Source: Ceratopteris richardii (Eukaryota; Streptophyta; Polypodiopsida; Polypodiales; Pteridaceae). From it: a DNA stretch of 64,000 bases. The stretch is from positions 18,520,198 through 18,584,197 of the forward strand of contig CM035444.1 of assembly GCA_020310875.1 (NCBI GenBank), given 5' to 3'. Within the stretch, counting starts at the first letter, position 1, and every line of letters begins with the position of its first letter. Below are positions 33,552-46,228 of the stretch, piece after piece. The notes under the pieces are model-generated. The model had not been told where the DNA came from and searched no databases. It worked only from the letters and a program-made list of their open reading frames with translations. Made by a program: the position numbers and the translations under genes.

Positions 33552-34790
33552 GTCTCGGCCCACCCACCCAAGACTTTCTCTAAGGCTTATGACTAAGGTG
33601 ATGACCAAGGCATAGACCTTTGCATACCTTGTCATCTGAGTCGCATCGTTGGTTGCATGCAAGGGAGGACCTCAACAATCAAGGAAGACGGAGGTTCCCA
33701 ATACTTCCTCAGAGGTGATCCATCCCAGTACTATTCCCCCCAGACCTCACTTGATCATGGCAATGTCTTGCCACTAAGCTACACTCTTGTAGTGCTTGAA
33801 GAAGGAGAAAGACTAACGTTCATATTATCTTCAACAGGTTTTGGGCCCTCTTCATTCTTTGCTTTCAAAGCCTATTTTTGAAGTATTTTTCAGGTGATTT
33901 TTGGAGCCATCTTGGAGTACTTTTGTGCATAGTTCTCTCCACAAAGGTCCAAGAACATTAAGAAGAGTGCTCTTTGTACTTGATCAACAATGAATGTTCA
34001 TCTTTTGGGCTGTGTTTTCAGCCACACCAATTAATCTACAAGTTTCTTAAAAGGTTTTAGGTGGGAGTAGTGACCACAAGTCTATGCACATTTTTGAGCC
34101 TAAAGAATAGAGTTGATAGAACTTGTAGGTGTTGTTGGCCAATGTTTGGGTAATGGATTCAACTTTTTAGTGCCATTTTGCTGCATATATTGAGCACATA
34201 CACACTGTAAACTTCTATGGATATTGATTATGTACGTCCATGTGGTCAATTATATAGCGGTTATGTTCTTGCATAACCTTTTACGTTTGTTAAAGAGGGT
34301 CATGGTGATGTTTTCTTAATCAGGAGACACCCAAATGTCAGGATCTCTTCCGTGATGCAGATGGAAGACTTACCTAGCCTCAGAAGATGTATGATAGTTG
34401 TTCATAGGTGCTCGATAATCCTATTTGGCTTCTTTTGGGTAACTGATTATATGCAATGCAGTCAATGATTCACTGTGTAGGTAAACATGTCAGTACTTGC
34501 AGTTTTATGAGATTTTAACAGTCGTCATATGCTCATTTTGCAGAGGATACTCTGGTAAAATTTTTCCAAATTTTTGGTTTGATTTACTCCTTGATACACT
34601 TATTGCTATGAGCATATTTATTTTCACATAATCCTTTTGGTTGGTCATTACTATTCAATAATTCATTTTTTTGGGAAGACTGCTCGATTCTCTTTCGGAA
34701 TCTGACACTTGTGCCATCCTTCTTTGAGCCTTAGTGGTGTTTGGACTCTTCTAGTTCCATTATCATTCATTCTATTCAATTATCTACTAT
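33552..34790 (+). other. Leader of copia D2
   Basis: About 1.2 kb between PBS and gag. The first 400 bp match the leader of D3 (28720-29100). No supported gene. Confidence 0.6.
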
Positions 34791-35942
34791 CATGGCATCC
34801 GAGGTCTCAAGCACATCTGGTGGATCAAGTTCTAGTGCCAATGTTCCGAGGAGGAGTTATAACTTGCAGGGCAAAGACCATTTTGAGATCCAAAAATTTG
34901 ATGGCACAAACTTTGCTCTATGGAAGAATCAGATTAAAGATGTACTGATTCAAAAGAGGCAATGAAAGCTAGTAAATGGAATCTCAAAGAAGTCTGATGA
35001 CATGGATGAATATGATTGGGATGAGTTAGATGAAATAGCCAGGTCTACCATTCAATTGCACCTGGTAGATAATGTTTACTTTATAGTATTATACTCTGAA
35101 AGTGTAGAGGAGCTTTAGAAGAAGTTATGCAGTAATATGAAAAAGAGATGACATCAAATAAAGTGTATCTGATGAGAAAGTTATATGACCTTTACATGAA
35201 GTACACCGATAATGTTGCTTCTCATCTAAATGAGCTTGATGCTATATTCTACCAGCTACAGGCTCAAAAAATGGATATGGATAATGAAATGAAAGAAGTC
35301 TTGTTGTTATGCACCTTGCCATCATCATGGGATACATTTTTCATAGGTATTAGCAATAGTGCACCTGGTGGTAAACTGGTCTATGATAACATATGTGGAG
35401 CACTCTTGAGTGAGGAGATTCATAGAAAATCTATGGTTGGCACTCAGAGTAGAGATGCATATAATGTTCGTGATTCTTACCAAGGAAAGAAACAACAATG
35501 TGGTAAGAGCAAGACCAAGGAAAAGAATGGTCAACATGAGAGTATAAGTAAATCAAGGAAGAGGGATATCGAATGCCATTATTGTCATAAGAGAGGAGAC
35601 ATGAAGAAAGTTTGTTATGCATTAAAGAATGCTAAAGGTAAAGGACATAATGTTGATGGGCATGGTAAACAACTACCTACACCATCTACTTTGACTATGA
35701 AGATTGAAGAAATTAATGCTATTTCTTATGATATTGATGTGTCGACACTTGATAGCACTATGCCAACTCAGGTTCTTATGGCTGATTCTCTTTTTCACAT
35801 GTGGCTACTAGATTATGGTGCTTCTTTCCATGTGACACCACATAGAGAATGACTCTCTAACTATGCAACAAAGTCTCATGGCACCATGAGACTTAGTGAC
35901 TCTTATCAATGTGACATTGTAGGGATTCAAGATGTGGTTGTG
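34791..35942 (+). pseudogene. Copia D2 gag and protease start
   Basis: Starts MASEVSSTSGGSSSS at about 34791, then FEIQKFDGTNFALWKNQIKD (copia gag N-domain), a stop after KRQ, and after a frameshift the open 234-aa part (35148-35852). That part holds LMRKLYDLYMKYTD, LLLCTLPSSWDTFF, ICGALLSEEIH, the knuckle CHYCHKRGDMKKVC (His of the usual motif changed to Asp) and the protease beginning WLLDYGASFHVTPH, where catalytic DSGAS has become DYGAS. The copy stops at 35942, fused to a Tat-like fragment. Confidence 0.85.
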
Positions 35943-35943
35943 T

Positions 35944-38800
35944 AGGAGGCAGAAACTAGCTCTCAGCCCAAAATGAGAGGTACGAAGCGATTAAGGGAAG
36001 TATTGCAAGTAGAAGCTGAAGTCCAAGCCACAAAAAGGGTACACGTGCTCCCGAAGACAAGAATTGAAGAGCACCGACCAATTACAGAAGAGGAATTAAC
36101 TAGAGGCCTAGAAGACACACATCAATACACAGAAGGTCAAGTTAATCTACCAGTACAAGGGCACCATTACTAGCAAGCCCAACAAGACATGGAAGTAAAA
36201 AAGAGACTAACCAAGGTGCATCGGTACAGAGAATTAGGGTTGGTCAATTCAAGCTCATCTTCAGATACACAAGAAGAGCCTGACACCTCCCTATTGAATA
36301 CAGATATTCGAAGTGAGTCAAAAGATGATGGACAACGAGAGGAATTAAACGAAGTCAACTACAAGGTAGAAGAAGAAAGCACGAAGGTAAATGACACCCA
36401 CACCAACCCCAATCAAGACACCACAGGCAAAGAGGTAAACCAAGAAGGGATACATGTCATCAAAATAAATGAGACCTCCAAAATTCAAATCCAAGAGACT
36501 ACGCTTGCAGGAGAAGGGTCATTCAAGAATCCCAAGGAAGAACCAAAAGAAACTACTGTGGAAGAATCAGGACCCTTCAATCCAATAAGGGTTGTGGCAG
36601 AACCCTCCCCCATGGATGTTTCATTTCAAGGGAGTGCCACAAAAATTATCAACCTAGACGAAGACAGAAAAGAACCTGAAGTACAACTATAAATCAAAAA
36701 ACCACATAACGATCCCCAAAACAGAGGAAGCTCCAAGCATCCCCAAAACATGGATAAATGTCAACATAGCTAAGCTCAAGCCAGTAGTTCAACACAGTAT
36801 CAAAACTGCTATGGATATGCAACAATTGATGCTTGAGGGTGATGCTGACTATGATAAAGCGATGCAGGAAAAGCATGAACTTCGAGAAATAGGTAAGAAC
36901 CTTTTCGTACAATTGAGTTTAGCACAAGAGCAAATAACACATAAAGAGAACGAAGTTCATGAGGCGAAGCAGCAAAGAAAAACATTTGCAACGGAAAATG
37001 AGAAAAGAAAGAGAAACTACAACAGTTACAACAGAAATATGAGGCTAGCGAGGCCGAGAATACACAGATGAATGCACGAAGCAAAATATTGGAATCACAA
37101 ATCAAGATATACATGGATGAGGCAGAGATCTTATGGAGCAGAAACAAGGAGCTAATGATAGCTCTTCTGAGTAATCAACCTATAGAGGTTCAGGAAATGC
37201 CAGAAAAAGACATAAAGGCCATGGAGGAACAGATAGCTAGGTATGAAGATCAACTCAAGCAAGAGCAGGCAATCATTGCCGAATGGGAGAAAAGATACAT
37301 GGATGATACTACAGCACTAAGGATGAAATGGAAAAAGGTCGAAAATAGATATCTAGTGCAATGTAAAGAAGACACTGACCAACTCGCTGTCATGGTAGAA
37401 GAAATTCAAAGAAATAAGGAAACAATTTTAAAGGCCAATGAAGAAATCAAGCAAAAGGATGAGATGATAAAGCAGCTACAAGAGTGGCTAGAACAACAAG
37501 AAATACAGGGGACACCAGTAGTTCCAAAATCCACAGCGACTACTGCGGAGATTGAGGTATGTCCTCTCTCTCCCCCTTACATCATTCGCCGATAAGGGAG
37601 GAAACAGAGATCCAATCTGAACGTAATCATCAAGATATTGCAGAACTGAGCCAACATGAGAGGGCACTACTGGTGTCCTAGCTTACTGCAGAATTTGAAG
37701 ATCAAATAATAAAGGTAATGAAAGAAGCTCAGATTGAAAGCAAAAATTTGGAACAGATATTGAAGCCATTTAATGTACCATATGGACTCCTTAAAGATCA
37801 AACATGGGAATATATAAGGACCACGACAAATAAGGAGCCTGACAACAACCTCTAGTTCAACAATAATACATTCAACTATACTCAAGAGGACTTCGAAAGA
37901 GCTGACCCTATATGGAGGCAAAAACTTTTGGAAAAGAACCCTACACTATGGGTACAATGGGAATCATCGCCATATGCCCTTCAAATAAACCCAGCTTTTT
38001 GTCTAGTACCATGCAGACGATCCTACTTGCATTTTTGGGAAGGACAACGCCAGGGTACCATAAATAATCAATGGCTCAATTATCCACTATTACCAAGTCC
38101 ACCGCATAATTACCTACCAGTGGAAGAATACATGGTGAAAACCATGGAATTTTGGATTGGTCGATATGCGACTATACCGGATTTGGCAATTAAAATGACT
38201 AATAAAATTCTCAGCATGCTACTTATAGTTATTAAAGTCTTCCAACATGCCAAATATACCTTTTTGAACTTCATCAGCATTACACAAGGATCTGAAGCAC
38301 TTGTTTTTTATCTTTCAACTATCCCGAGCTGATTAACTATTATGGCATACTATTCACGGCTAATGTTTTTGCCAAGCACGTATATGCAGACATTTGAAGA
38401 AGCATTTTTTACCGACTTCTTTGAATTGATTCGATAATTTTTGTAAAAATGACTTCAAATCTTAATGCAAGGCTGGTGTCTTATGAAACAAGCTTCTTTC
38501 CATATCACCGACAAGCACCAAAAGATGGAGTAAAGTCAAGCTAGTGGAAAGAGTTCATGATATGTCATGCCAATTTGCTTAATAAACGAGAGCAAGTTGC
38601 CATACAAACGTACTCACGTCACCACAAAAAGCCTGTCGAGGACGACAGAGTTCAGGAGGAGGGGCATGTGGAAGGGGAATCAAGCAAAAAGAGAAGAAGA
38701 AGAAAATCAAAGACCAAAACTGCTCAGTAAAGAATGAAGATTATAAAGCAAAAGAACCACCCTTTGCCCAAAGCCCCGCAGGGGCACACATCAGGCAACA
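35944..38800 (+). pseudogene. Tat-like copy 1: 3'-terminal extra ORF
   Basis: Truncated first copy of the extra ORF described at 43713-47390. It enters in the middle (AETSSQPKMRGTKRLREVLQ) and continues through the acidic/Thr-rich linker (36189-36692) and the coiled coil (36811-37595, e.g. KAMEEQIARYEDQLKQEQ). The C-terminal domain follows (37600-38530, e.g. VEEYMVKTMEFWIGRYATIP, FLPSTYMQTFEEAFF), and a basic tail (SKKRRRRKSK) lies near 38690. Interruptions are a TAG near 36171, a deletion near 36700, a frameshift near 37060 and further stops. It leads into a PPT and LTR. Confidence 0.85.
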
Positions 38801-39148
38801 ACGCCAAACACCTAGGTCCTGAGGAATGGAAATAAAGAACAATAACAACCAGCACATTTCATGGGAAGGACGGACCACGGCCAGGAAGTATCGATGAAGA
38901 AATGCAAGACAATACTTGGCTGGTAATCATCCTCCCACTGATGGCGTGTGTGGCAGCCCGACTGAATACAACAACCCAGATTTGTGATGTACGGAATACC
39001 AAGGGGCAAACAAAAGCAAAGGACATACCTCGGATAAGATAACCAATTGTCTGATAGTCCTTGTGGCCTCTTCGACCACTGGGTGCGTGTATTCAAAAAG
39101 CTTAAACAGGCAAACGAGAGACAAAAGCCTGTCAAGGGACAACAAAGA

Positions 39149-39163
39149 CAAAGAGGGGGAGAG
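39149..39163 (+). other. Polypurine tract
   Basis: AAAGAGGGGGAGAG directly in front of LTR1, the plus-strand primer of the Tat-like family. Confidence 0.8.
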
Positions 39164-40039
39164 TGTTGCAGAGCAAAGAGGCACGGAAGAGGAGCCCCAA
39201 AATTTTCAAATTAATGGGCATATTTTTTCTTCTTCAAAGTCTTAAGAAATTCCCTCAAGCCTTGTAAATGCACTAGAGGAGTCCTCTAGATGCATGATCC
39301 CAAATCATTGTAATATACCTCTTGTAAAAAAGTAGGAGAATAGAAATTAGTCAATAATGTGCCGGTCACTTGTGTGAAAGGACCATTTTTAGGGCACATG
39401 TATATAAGTCACTTTGTGACTCTTTGTAGAGACTTTTTGCCATTGTGAAGAAGAAGAGCTTGAGAATTTCGAATTTTCTTCTTTCCTACAGATTTCTACC
39501 TTCTCTTTGATCTTCTATGTGTGTGTAATGCTTGAAATGTGTGTGTAGGACTGTTGTCTACCCTTCCCCACTATTTTTGAGCTACTGTAGTGTGTGTGAG
39601 ATAGTACGAGTTGTGGAGTGAGTGTGTGTGCTTCCCACCATTCACTGTTTTGGTAACTTGAAGCATGGTTGTCAGAATCGAGTGAAACTACCTCCAATAG
39701 ATGCGTCTCGTTGAGAGCTTCGAAAGGAATCTACTATTGGCCATATTCAGAGTTTGGAGGTGGGAGAAATCCTCGATTTAGTGAAAACTACTATAAGTGG
39801 TATTGTGACAGACACTTTCAGTGATTAAGTGAGTTGGAGAGGTAGGTTAGTCTTTTCTCATGCATGTGAGCTGAACCCAATATTCCATTACGTGAGCACA
39901 AGTCTTCATACACTTGGTTAGGTCGGTTTGTCGGATTGACAAATAAGCGTGTGTCAATTCCCCACTATACGCACTTGTGTAGCAAATGAGATTTAGTCTC
40001 TTTGGCACAAGTCCCTAAGACTTTTAACTTAGGTACACA
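39164..40039 (+). repeat. Tat-like LTR1
   Basis: 876 bp from TGTTGCAGAGC to GGTACACA. It is homologous along its length to LTR2 (47798-48639), with one 40-bp length difference near 39570-39650. A TATATAA box lies at 39401-39407. It is preceded by a PPT and followed by a PBS, so it serves both as 3' LTR of copy 1 and 5' LTR of copy 2. Confidence 0.85.
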
Positions 40040-40045
40040 CGTTTT

Positions 40046-40063
40046 TGGCACCGTTGTCGGGGA
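40046..40063 (+). other. tRNA-Asp-type primer binding site
   Basis: TGGCACCGTTGTCGGGGA differs at two positions from TGGCGCCGTTGCCGGGGA, the complement of plant tRNA-Asp(GUC) used by Tat/Athila elements. Confidence 0.8.
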
Positions 40064-40077
40064 CACACTCAACCAAA

Positions 40078-40745
40078 GAAATACCACCAAGATAAACTTG
40101 CATACGTTTGCATGTCGAGATGTCCCTCCACTACAATGGAATCCTATACACAAGGAGGAAGATGATCTCTCTATTCATAGCGCTGGATCAAGCGATCAAT
40201 CATGGATGCATGAGGATGCCCAATTATGGATGTGTAAAGAAGCCAAGAAAGAGGATAATAAAAGGCAGCTATGGCCAATAGGACATCCTAACTACCGACC
40301 TGTAGAGGACCCAATGTATATGCCTCAAATCTTTCCTGATGAAACATTTGAACCGCATGGATGGATGGAAATCTTAGCTACCTTGGATGTATGTGTGAAT
40401 GAAGAAGTTTTGACGATGAATGAATAAATGTGGATGAAGAGGGTTATGACATAAATTTGTACATGGTTGTCCTTCAAGAAGTAGAAGCACTGGAAATATT
40501 GGAAAAGGAATGGAAAGAAGAATACAAGAGCATAGAGATGGAACCAGAGTTTGACTCTAAAGAATGTTACCTAGAAGCTATTCATACCGAAGACAAGTAT
40601 GGAGTGACCAAAGTGTTAGCAATAGGAGCAGCCCCCATAGTACAGAAGCAAGAGGAAAGCATGAGTAAAATCGGACCAAGTCCGGATCTTTTTGAGGTTC
40701 CGGAGCATTTTAAATGGTACGAAGTAGAGGAGAGAAAAATAGCGT
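40078..40745 (+). pseudogene. Tat-like copy 2: pre-RT spacer protein
   Basis: Nearly identical to 53346-54012: DVPPLQWNPIHKEEDDLSIH, YMPQIFPDETFEPHGWMEIL, CVNEEVL, a stop, then VDEEGYDINLYMVV and FEVPEHFKWYEVEERKI. It starts within 15 bp of the PBS, so leader, gag and the first part of the spacer are deleted. It ends at about 40745, fused to the region before integrase; RT and RNase H are deleted as well. Function unknown; the block is conserved even in the old fragment at 13452-14246. Confidence 0.8.
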
Positions 40746-40749
40746 CCAT

Positions 40750-42137
40750 GACTATGTGAGTAACTATGCACAATGCCAGGAGACTGTCCCCGAGGATCAT
40801 ACATCCATACCTTTCTCAACAATAACACCCAATTGGAGCAAAACATTGGTAAAATTCCTAAAGACCAGAGAACATGAGGAAGGAATTAGCCTGGCAAGGA
40901 AGCGATCCCTAGAGGAAACGAGCAAGGACTATGTACTCATGGGAAAACACTTGTTTAGGAGAGGAAAAGACAACCAATTATGACTATGTGTGCATGAAGG
41001 AGAATATTTACCCGTATTAGAGATGGCACACGGAGGGGCCGCAGGAGGCCATTTCTTAGACGAGCGAACCGTGGAAATGATCCTCTTTGTGGGCTTGTGG
41101 TGGCCAACTCTACATATGGATGCGAAAACCTATGTACGAAGCTGTGAGACATGCCAAAGGGCTAAATACCCGATTCGGAGAGATGACATGCCATTGAGAC
41201 CTATGGCTTGCGCCAGCGCCTTTTCTAAATGGGGTATTGATTTCATAAGACCCATTAACCCACCGGCCAAAGGGTCACATGCCGAATATATCATAGTAGC
41301 CACCGATTAGTAGAGGCAAAGGCTACTAGAAAAAACGATGCTCAAACCACTGATAAGTTTCTTTTTGAGCATATAATCACTAGTTTCGGATTACCATTTG
41401 AGATTGTGAGTGACCGAGGAATGCATTTCATTAATGAAGTAATAGAGTCTTTAATGAATGAGTTCTTAGTGATCTATAAAAAATCAACCCCATACCACCA
41501 CCAAGCCAATGGTCAAGCAGAAAGTTCCAATAAGGTGTTATGCACAAAGATTGTCAATAATGGGAGGTCTGACTGGGACAAACAATTACATCATGCAATT
41601 TGGGCCTTCCGAGTCACGTACAAGATTGCCATTAGAATTACCCCATTCAATCTAGTATACAGACAGAACGCAATTCTGCCAATTGATTTTTTGATACCCA
41701 CTTTGAGAGTAGCCCAACAGTATGAATGGACCAGACATGAATTGTCCCAACAACTAGATGGAATCGAGAAACTGCATGAAACTCGGTTGCAGGCTGTCAC
41801 ATGAATTTATGCGGCTAAGTGAAGACAAAAGGCATATTATGATGCGCACATAAAAGACAAAGGACTAAAAGAAGGAGATCTGATCCTGGTCTACACCTTG
41901 AAGCAACATGCCAAGAAATTGCAAAAACGCGGATATGGACCTCTAATCATTAATAGGATCTCGACGAGCAGAGCAGTTAATCTAGCCACTCTGGATGGAG
42001 ATATTCTTCCTAACTACATAAGTGGATGTAGAGTGAAACGGTTTATGGAGCCATTGACGGATCAAATGTTAGCACATCTCATAGGTGCGCAAAATAGGAA
42101 GAAAGAGGAAGAGTGGATTAGAGACGAGGCACGGTAA
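40750..42137 (+). pseudogene. Tat-like copy 2: integrase
   Basis: Integrase, which would insert the cDNA. The region before it has SKDYVLMGKHLFRRGKDNQL, then a TGA. The zinc-binding N-domain is AHGGAAGGHF…CETCQRAK (HHCC). The core has KWGIDFIRPINPPAKG (first Asp), SDRGMHFINEVIESLMNEF (second Asp) and TPYHHQANGQAESSNK (Glu). The C-part (41898-42137) has KRGYGPLIINRISTSRAVNL and NYISGCRVKRF, a GPY-type module. Stops at about 40981 and 41309 and a frame change near 41320-41400 inactivate it, but the DDE residues are all present. Confidence 0.88.
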
Positions 42138-42986
42138 GAAGCCTTGGAACGTATTAAGAAACGGAAAGAGTGGATTAGGCAAAGAGACGAACGGTATTTA
42201 CTACGTGAAGAGCCTATTCCCATGGCCAACCACCAAGTTCATCATTCCAATGGGTAGAACCATAGCATATCTAAACCCTACCTAAACCTAGGGATTGGCA
42301 AGACAGAGTACCAATTGATAGATGCTCTAATAGATTCAGGAGCATCACTTAGTTGTGTGCGGAATACAATCATCATGTCTCTACACGCAAATATCACACC
42401 TACTAAGGCACATATGATAGGTGTCAGAGGTCAAGTCATAGAATGCGTTGGAGAAACTACTGTATCCCTCCACCTAGGAAATTCCTCCATGGAACAACGA
42501 CTCTTAGTGTGTAAAGATGAGGATCTCATAGAGAATCTAATACTAGGGCAAGATTGGATAATCGAGAATGAAGTGAGTATTCATCTAGCTCAAGGATACA
42601 TCTCCGCCAAAGTGGGACACAAAGAAATCTTTAGAATTTTAGAAGAGAAACCATCTCATGGACCAAGCATCTTCGAGGATGCTAGGCAGAGTACTAAGAA
42701 GGACATAGCACCTGAACCCATCAATGAGATGCAAGAAAGACAACCGAAGGTAGATCAGATTTTAAGCACCAAAGCGACAGAGGAGGAAGCAGGTTCACTT
42801 CACACAAATCGTAAACAAATTAAAACAGAGCCAACCAATGCCACACTAAAATCATCAACATGGAATTCTATCGGCAGAGTTCCACAACACAGACATCCTA
42901 ACTTGAAATGGGTTTGCAAGGACCAAATGAATGGATCAGGTGGATCACACAAACACAAGTCAATCCTAATCAGAAGTTGCAGATGA
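42138..42986 (+). pseudogene. Retropepsin-like domain downstream of integrase
   Basis: Aspartic-protease-like domain in an unexpected place. The integrase frame runs on through a Lys/Arg/Glu-rich linker (EALERIKKRKEWIRQRDERY), meets a TAG near 42255, and continues as KPYLNLGIGKTEYQLID, ALIDSGASLSCV (catalytic DSGA), an HMIGVRGQVIECVGETTVSL strand region and NLILGQDWI, which matches the conserved ILG-x-D-x-I end of retropepsins. A hydrophilic tail follows to 42986. In plant gypsy elements PR normally precedes RT, and I see no clear PR between gag and RT in copy 3. This region exists only once in the window, so a rearrangement cannot be excluded. Confidence 0.75.
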
Positions 42987-43712
42987 ATACGAATTCCTCA
43001 TCGAAAAGACCAGAATCAAAGGATCTATTGAGAGTTTGGCTCCCAAAGTCATTAGTAGCGGCACAAAGGAACCATCGACAAATATGGATTCCAAAGAATG
43101 TTTGACAAATAGCACAACAAGAAATTGACAACCAAAAAGAAACAGCCTATCGACGAGCCAGCAGTGTGAGAGCAAACAAGACCAAACAAGTACATTGGGA
43201 AAGCAAGATTGTAGCTAAGAAGATGCCGACGATTCAGGAAGCTACACCAAGGAAAAGGCGACATGATGAGAGGATGAGAGCTCATACCTCAATGCTCCAA
43301 TGGATATGGAAACCAAAGAAAGCACATGAACCTGAACAAGAGAACCATCAGGCTCCCAATCGCACTCATGAAGTATCAAATGCACCTAAAGTATGCATAA
43401 TAAGGCCACTTTACGAGGCCACGCATTCGGCACTTAATGTACATAATAAAATTATTGGTGCACATTCTCCAATGGGGGATAGGTCATAGCTTCAACTTCC
43501 TTAGGAATGGACCTACTATGTAAATAAATAAGTGCTTTGACTATACTAATCCTTGTTTTCTTTCATAAAAGAAAAGAAAACTATGTGGTAAGAGATCTTA
43601 TTCATGCAAGCAGGGAGAATGGAGTGACGAAATGAATGACATGTAACTACAATACACAACACAATTGGTATAACTCCTATTGAAGCTAATGCTCTGTTAA
43701 TTACAAGTGTAG
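42987..43712 (+). other. Spacer between the PR-like domain and the extra ORF
   Basis: Lys/Arg-rich broken frames at 43166-43489 (e.g. MRANKTKQVHWESKIVAKKM) may be the continuation of the PR-like protein. Nothing recognisable after about 43490. Confidence 0.4.
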
Positions 43713-46228
43713 ATGGCCTCCAAAGATTCTAAAGCAACAATTCACGAGGAAGTGATGGATGTTATGTTACAAAGCGTGACTAAAGCAAAGGGACACTGGT
43801 TTAGAGAAGATCAACTGGCTGGGGAGTATCTGTTCCTGGTGACCATCAAAATCATGGACACGGATCATCAATTCCCGGTTATGTCCCAAGATTTTAAAGT
43901 GATGCATGAGCTTCTGTCTACCATTGACATCATGAAGAAAGCGGGTATACACAAATATTTTGAATTGCCGATCTACAAACCCAACTTTCAAAGATGCACA
44001 CAAGTAATGAATACCTTATAGCAGCGCTACATGATCCATTGGTGCCAGAGGCCAGAGTCATGGATGCAGTAGGCAAATGGGTTGTGATTCAGTTTACACA
44101 TGATTTAATCAAAGAAGCTTTTGGATGGGAGAAGGATGGAACTACTGTATTAAAAGAACAAAGTCGAGGAGCAAAGACCAGAACCTTTACTAACAACAAT
44201 TGATTTGACATAGAAGAAGAAGTCAGACTCATTCATCAGCACTTCTGTTTTCCCAGCATGCATCGATACACTGCTCCTCAGAAGATCATCATCCAAATGC
44301 TATCACACACTATCAAACAAATTGGAAATCAAATTAATATGACTCGATACATACAAGAAAGGCTATTCGAGGCAAAGAAGCAGTGGAATCACAAGAAGTT
44401 CATGAACGGCAGTGTGGCTCTAACCATCTTGATATACCATGGCTTAGATATTAGAGAACACCTCCAAAAAATGCCATCATCGACAGCCATGGCTAAATAT
44501 GCCAAGGTCGCCAGAGTCCCAAGAAAGAAAAAAGGAGTAAAGATAATTGAGGAGGCAGAAACTTGCTCTCAGCCCAAAATGAGAGGTACGAAGCGATTAA
44601 GGGAAGTATTGCAAGTAGAAGCTGAAGTCAAAGCCACAAAAAGGGTACACGTGCTCCCGAAGACAAGAATTGAAGAGCACCGACTAATTACAGAAGAGGA
44701 ATTAACTAGAGCCCTAGAAGACACACATCAATGCATAGAAGGTCAAGTTAATCTACGTGTACAAGGGCACCATTACCAGCAAGCCCAGCAAGACATGGAA
44801 GTAAAAAAGAGACTAACCAAGGTGCATCGGTACAGAGAATTAGGGTTGGTCAATTCAAGCTCATCTTCAGATACACAAGAAGAGCCTGACACCTCCCTAT
44901 TGAATACGGATATTCGAAGTGAGTCAAAAGATGATGGACAACGAGAGGAATTAAATGAAGTCAACTACAAGGCAAAAGAAGAAAGCACGAAGGTAAATGA
45001 CACCCACATCAACCCCAATCAAGACACTGCAGGCAAAGAGGTAAACCAAGAAGGGATACATGTCATCAAAATAAATGAGACCTCCAAAATCCAAATCCAA
45101 GAGACTACACTTGCAGGAGAAGGGTCATTCAAGAATCCCAAGGAAGAACCAAAAGAAACTACTATGGAAGAATCACGACCCTTCACTCAAATAAGGGTTG
45201 TGGCAGAACCCTCGCCCATGGATGTTACATTTCAAGGGAGTGCCACGAAAATTATCAACCTAGACGAAGACAGAAAAGAACTAGAAGTACAACTACAAAT
45301 CAAACAACCACATAACGAAACTATACATGTGGAGCACGGAAAGGATGTACAAACAGAGGAAGCTCCAAGCATCCCTAAAACATGGTTAAATGTTGACGTA
45401 GCTCAGCTCAAGCCAGTAGTTCAACACATGATCAAAACTGCTATGGATATGCAACAATTGATGCTTGAGACTGATGCTGACTATGATAAAGCGATGCAGG
45501 AAAAGCATGAACTTCGAGAAATAGGTAAGAACCTTTCCGTACAATTGAGTTTAGCACAAGAGCAAATAACACATAAAGAGAACGAAGTTCATGAAGCCAA
45601 GCAGCAAAGCAAAGCATTCACAACAGAAAATGAGAAATTCAAAGAGAAACTACAGCAGTTACAACAGAAATATGAGGCTAGCGAGGCTGAGAAGACACGG
45701 ATGAATGCACGAAGCAAAATATTGGAATCACAAATCAAGATATACATGGATGAGGCAGAGATCTTAAGGACCAAAAACAAGGAGCTGATGATAGCTCTTC
45801 TGAGTAATCAACCTATAGAGGTTCAGGAAATGCCAGAAAAAGATATAAAGGCCATGGAGGAACAGATAGCTAGGTATGAAGATCAACTCAAGCAAGAGCA
45901 GACAATCATTGCCGAATGGGAGAAAAGATACATGGATGATACTGCAGCACTAAGGATGAAATGGAAAAAGGCCGAAAATAGATATCTAATGCAATGTAAA
46001 GAAGACACTGACCGACTCGTTGTCGTGGCAGAAGAAATTCAAAGAAATAAGGAAACAATTTTAAAGGCCAATGAAGAAATCAAGCAAAAGCATGAGATGA
46101 TAAAGCAGCTACAAGAGCGGCTAGAACAACAAGAAACAGAGGGTACACCAGTAGTTCCAAAATCCATAGCAGCTACTACGGAGATTGAGGTATGTCCTCT
46201 CTCTCCCCCTTACATCATTCGCCGATAA
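43713..46228 (+). pseudogene. Tat-like copy 2: extra ORF, N-part and coiled coil
   Basis: Post-pol ORF of unknown function. It opens MASKDSKATIHEEVMDVML at 43713; the first 100 codons shift frame near 44000, and a TGA lies at 44201-44203. A 656-codon frame (44258-46228) then stays open. Order: a globular-looking N-part (AAMHRYTAP…GLDIREHLQKMPSS), a basic stretch (VARVPRKKKGVK), an acidic Thr/Ser-rich linker, and a long coiled coil from about 45420 to 46180 (e.g. QITHKENEVHEAKQQSK, KAMEEQIARYEDQLKQEQ). There is no signal peptide, membrane segment or envelope cleavage site. It ends IIRR-stop at 46228, overlapping the next frame by 37 nt. Confidence 0.75.

Noticed and set aside
44258..46228. Extra ORF as a retroviral envelope gene
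   Set aside because: No signal peptide, membrane anchor, cleavage site or glycosylation-rich ectodomain; coiled coil and charged linkers instead.
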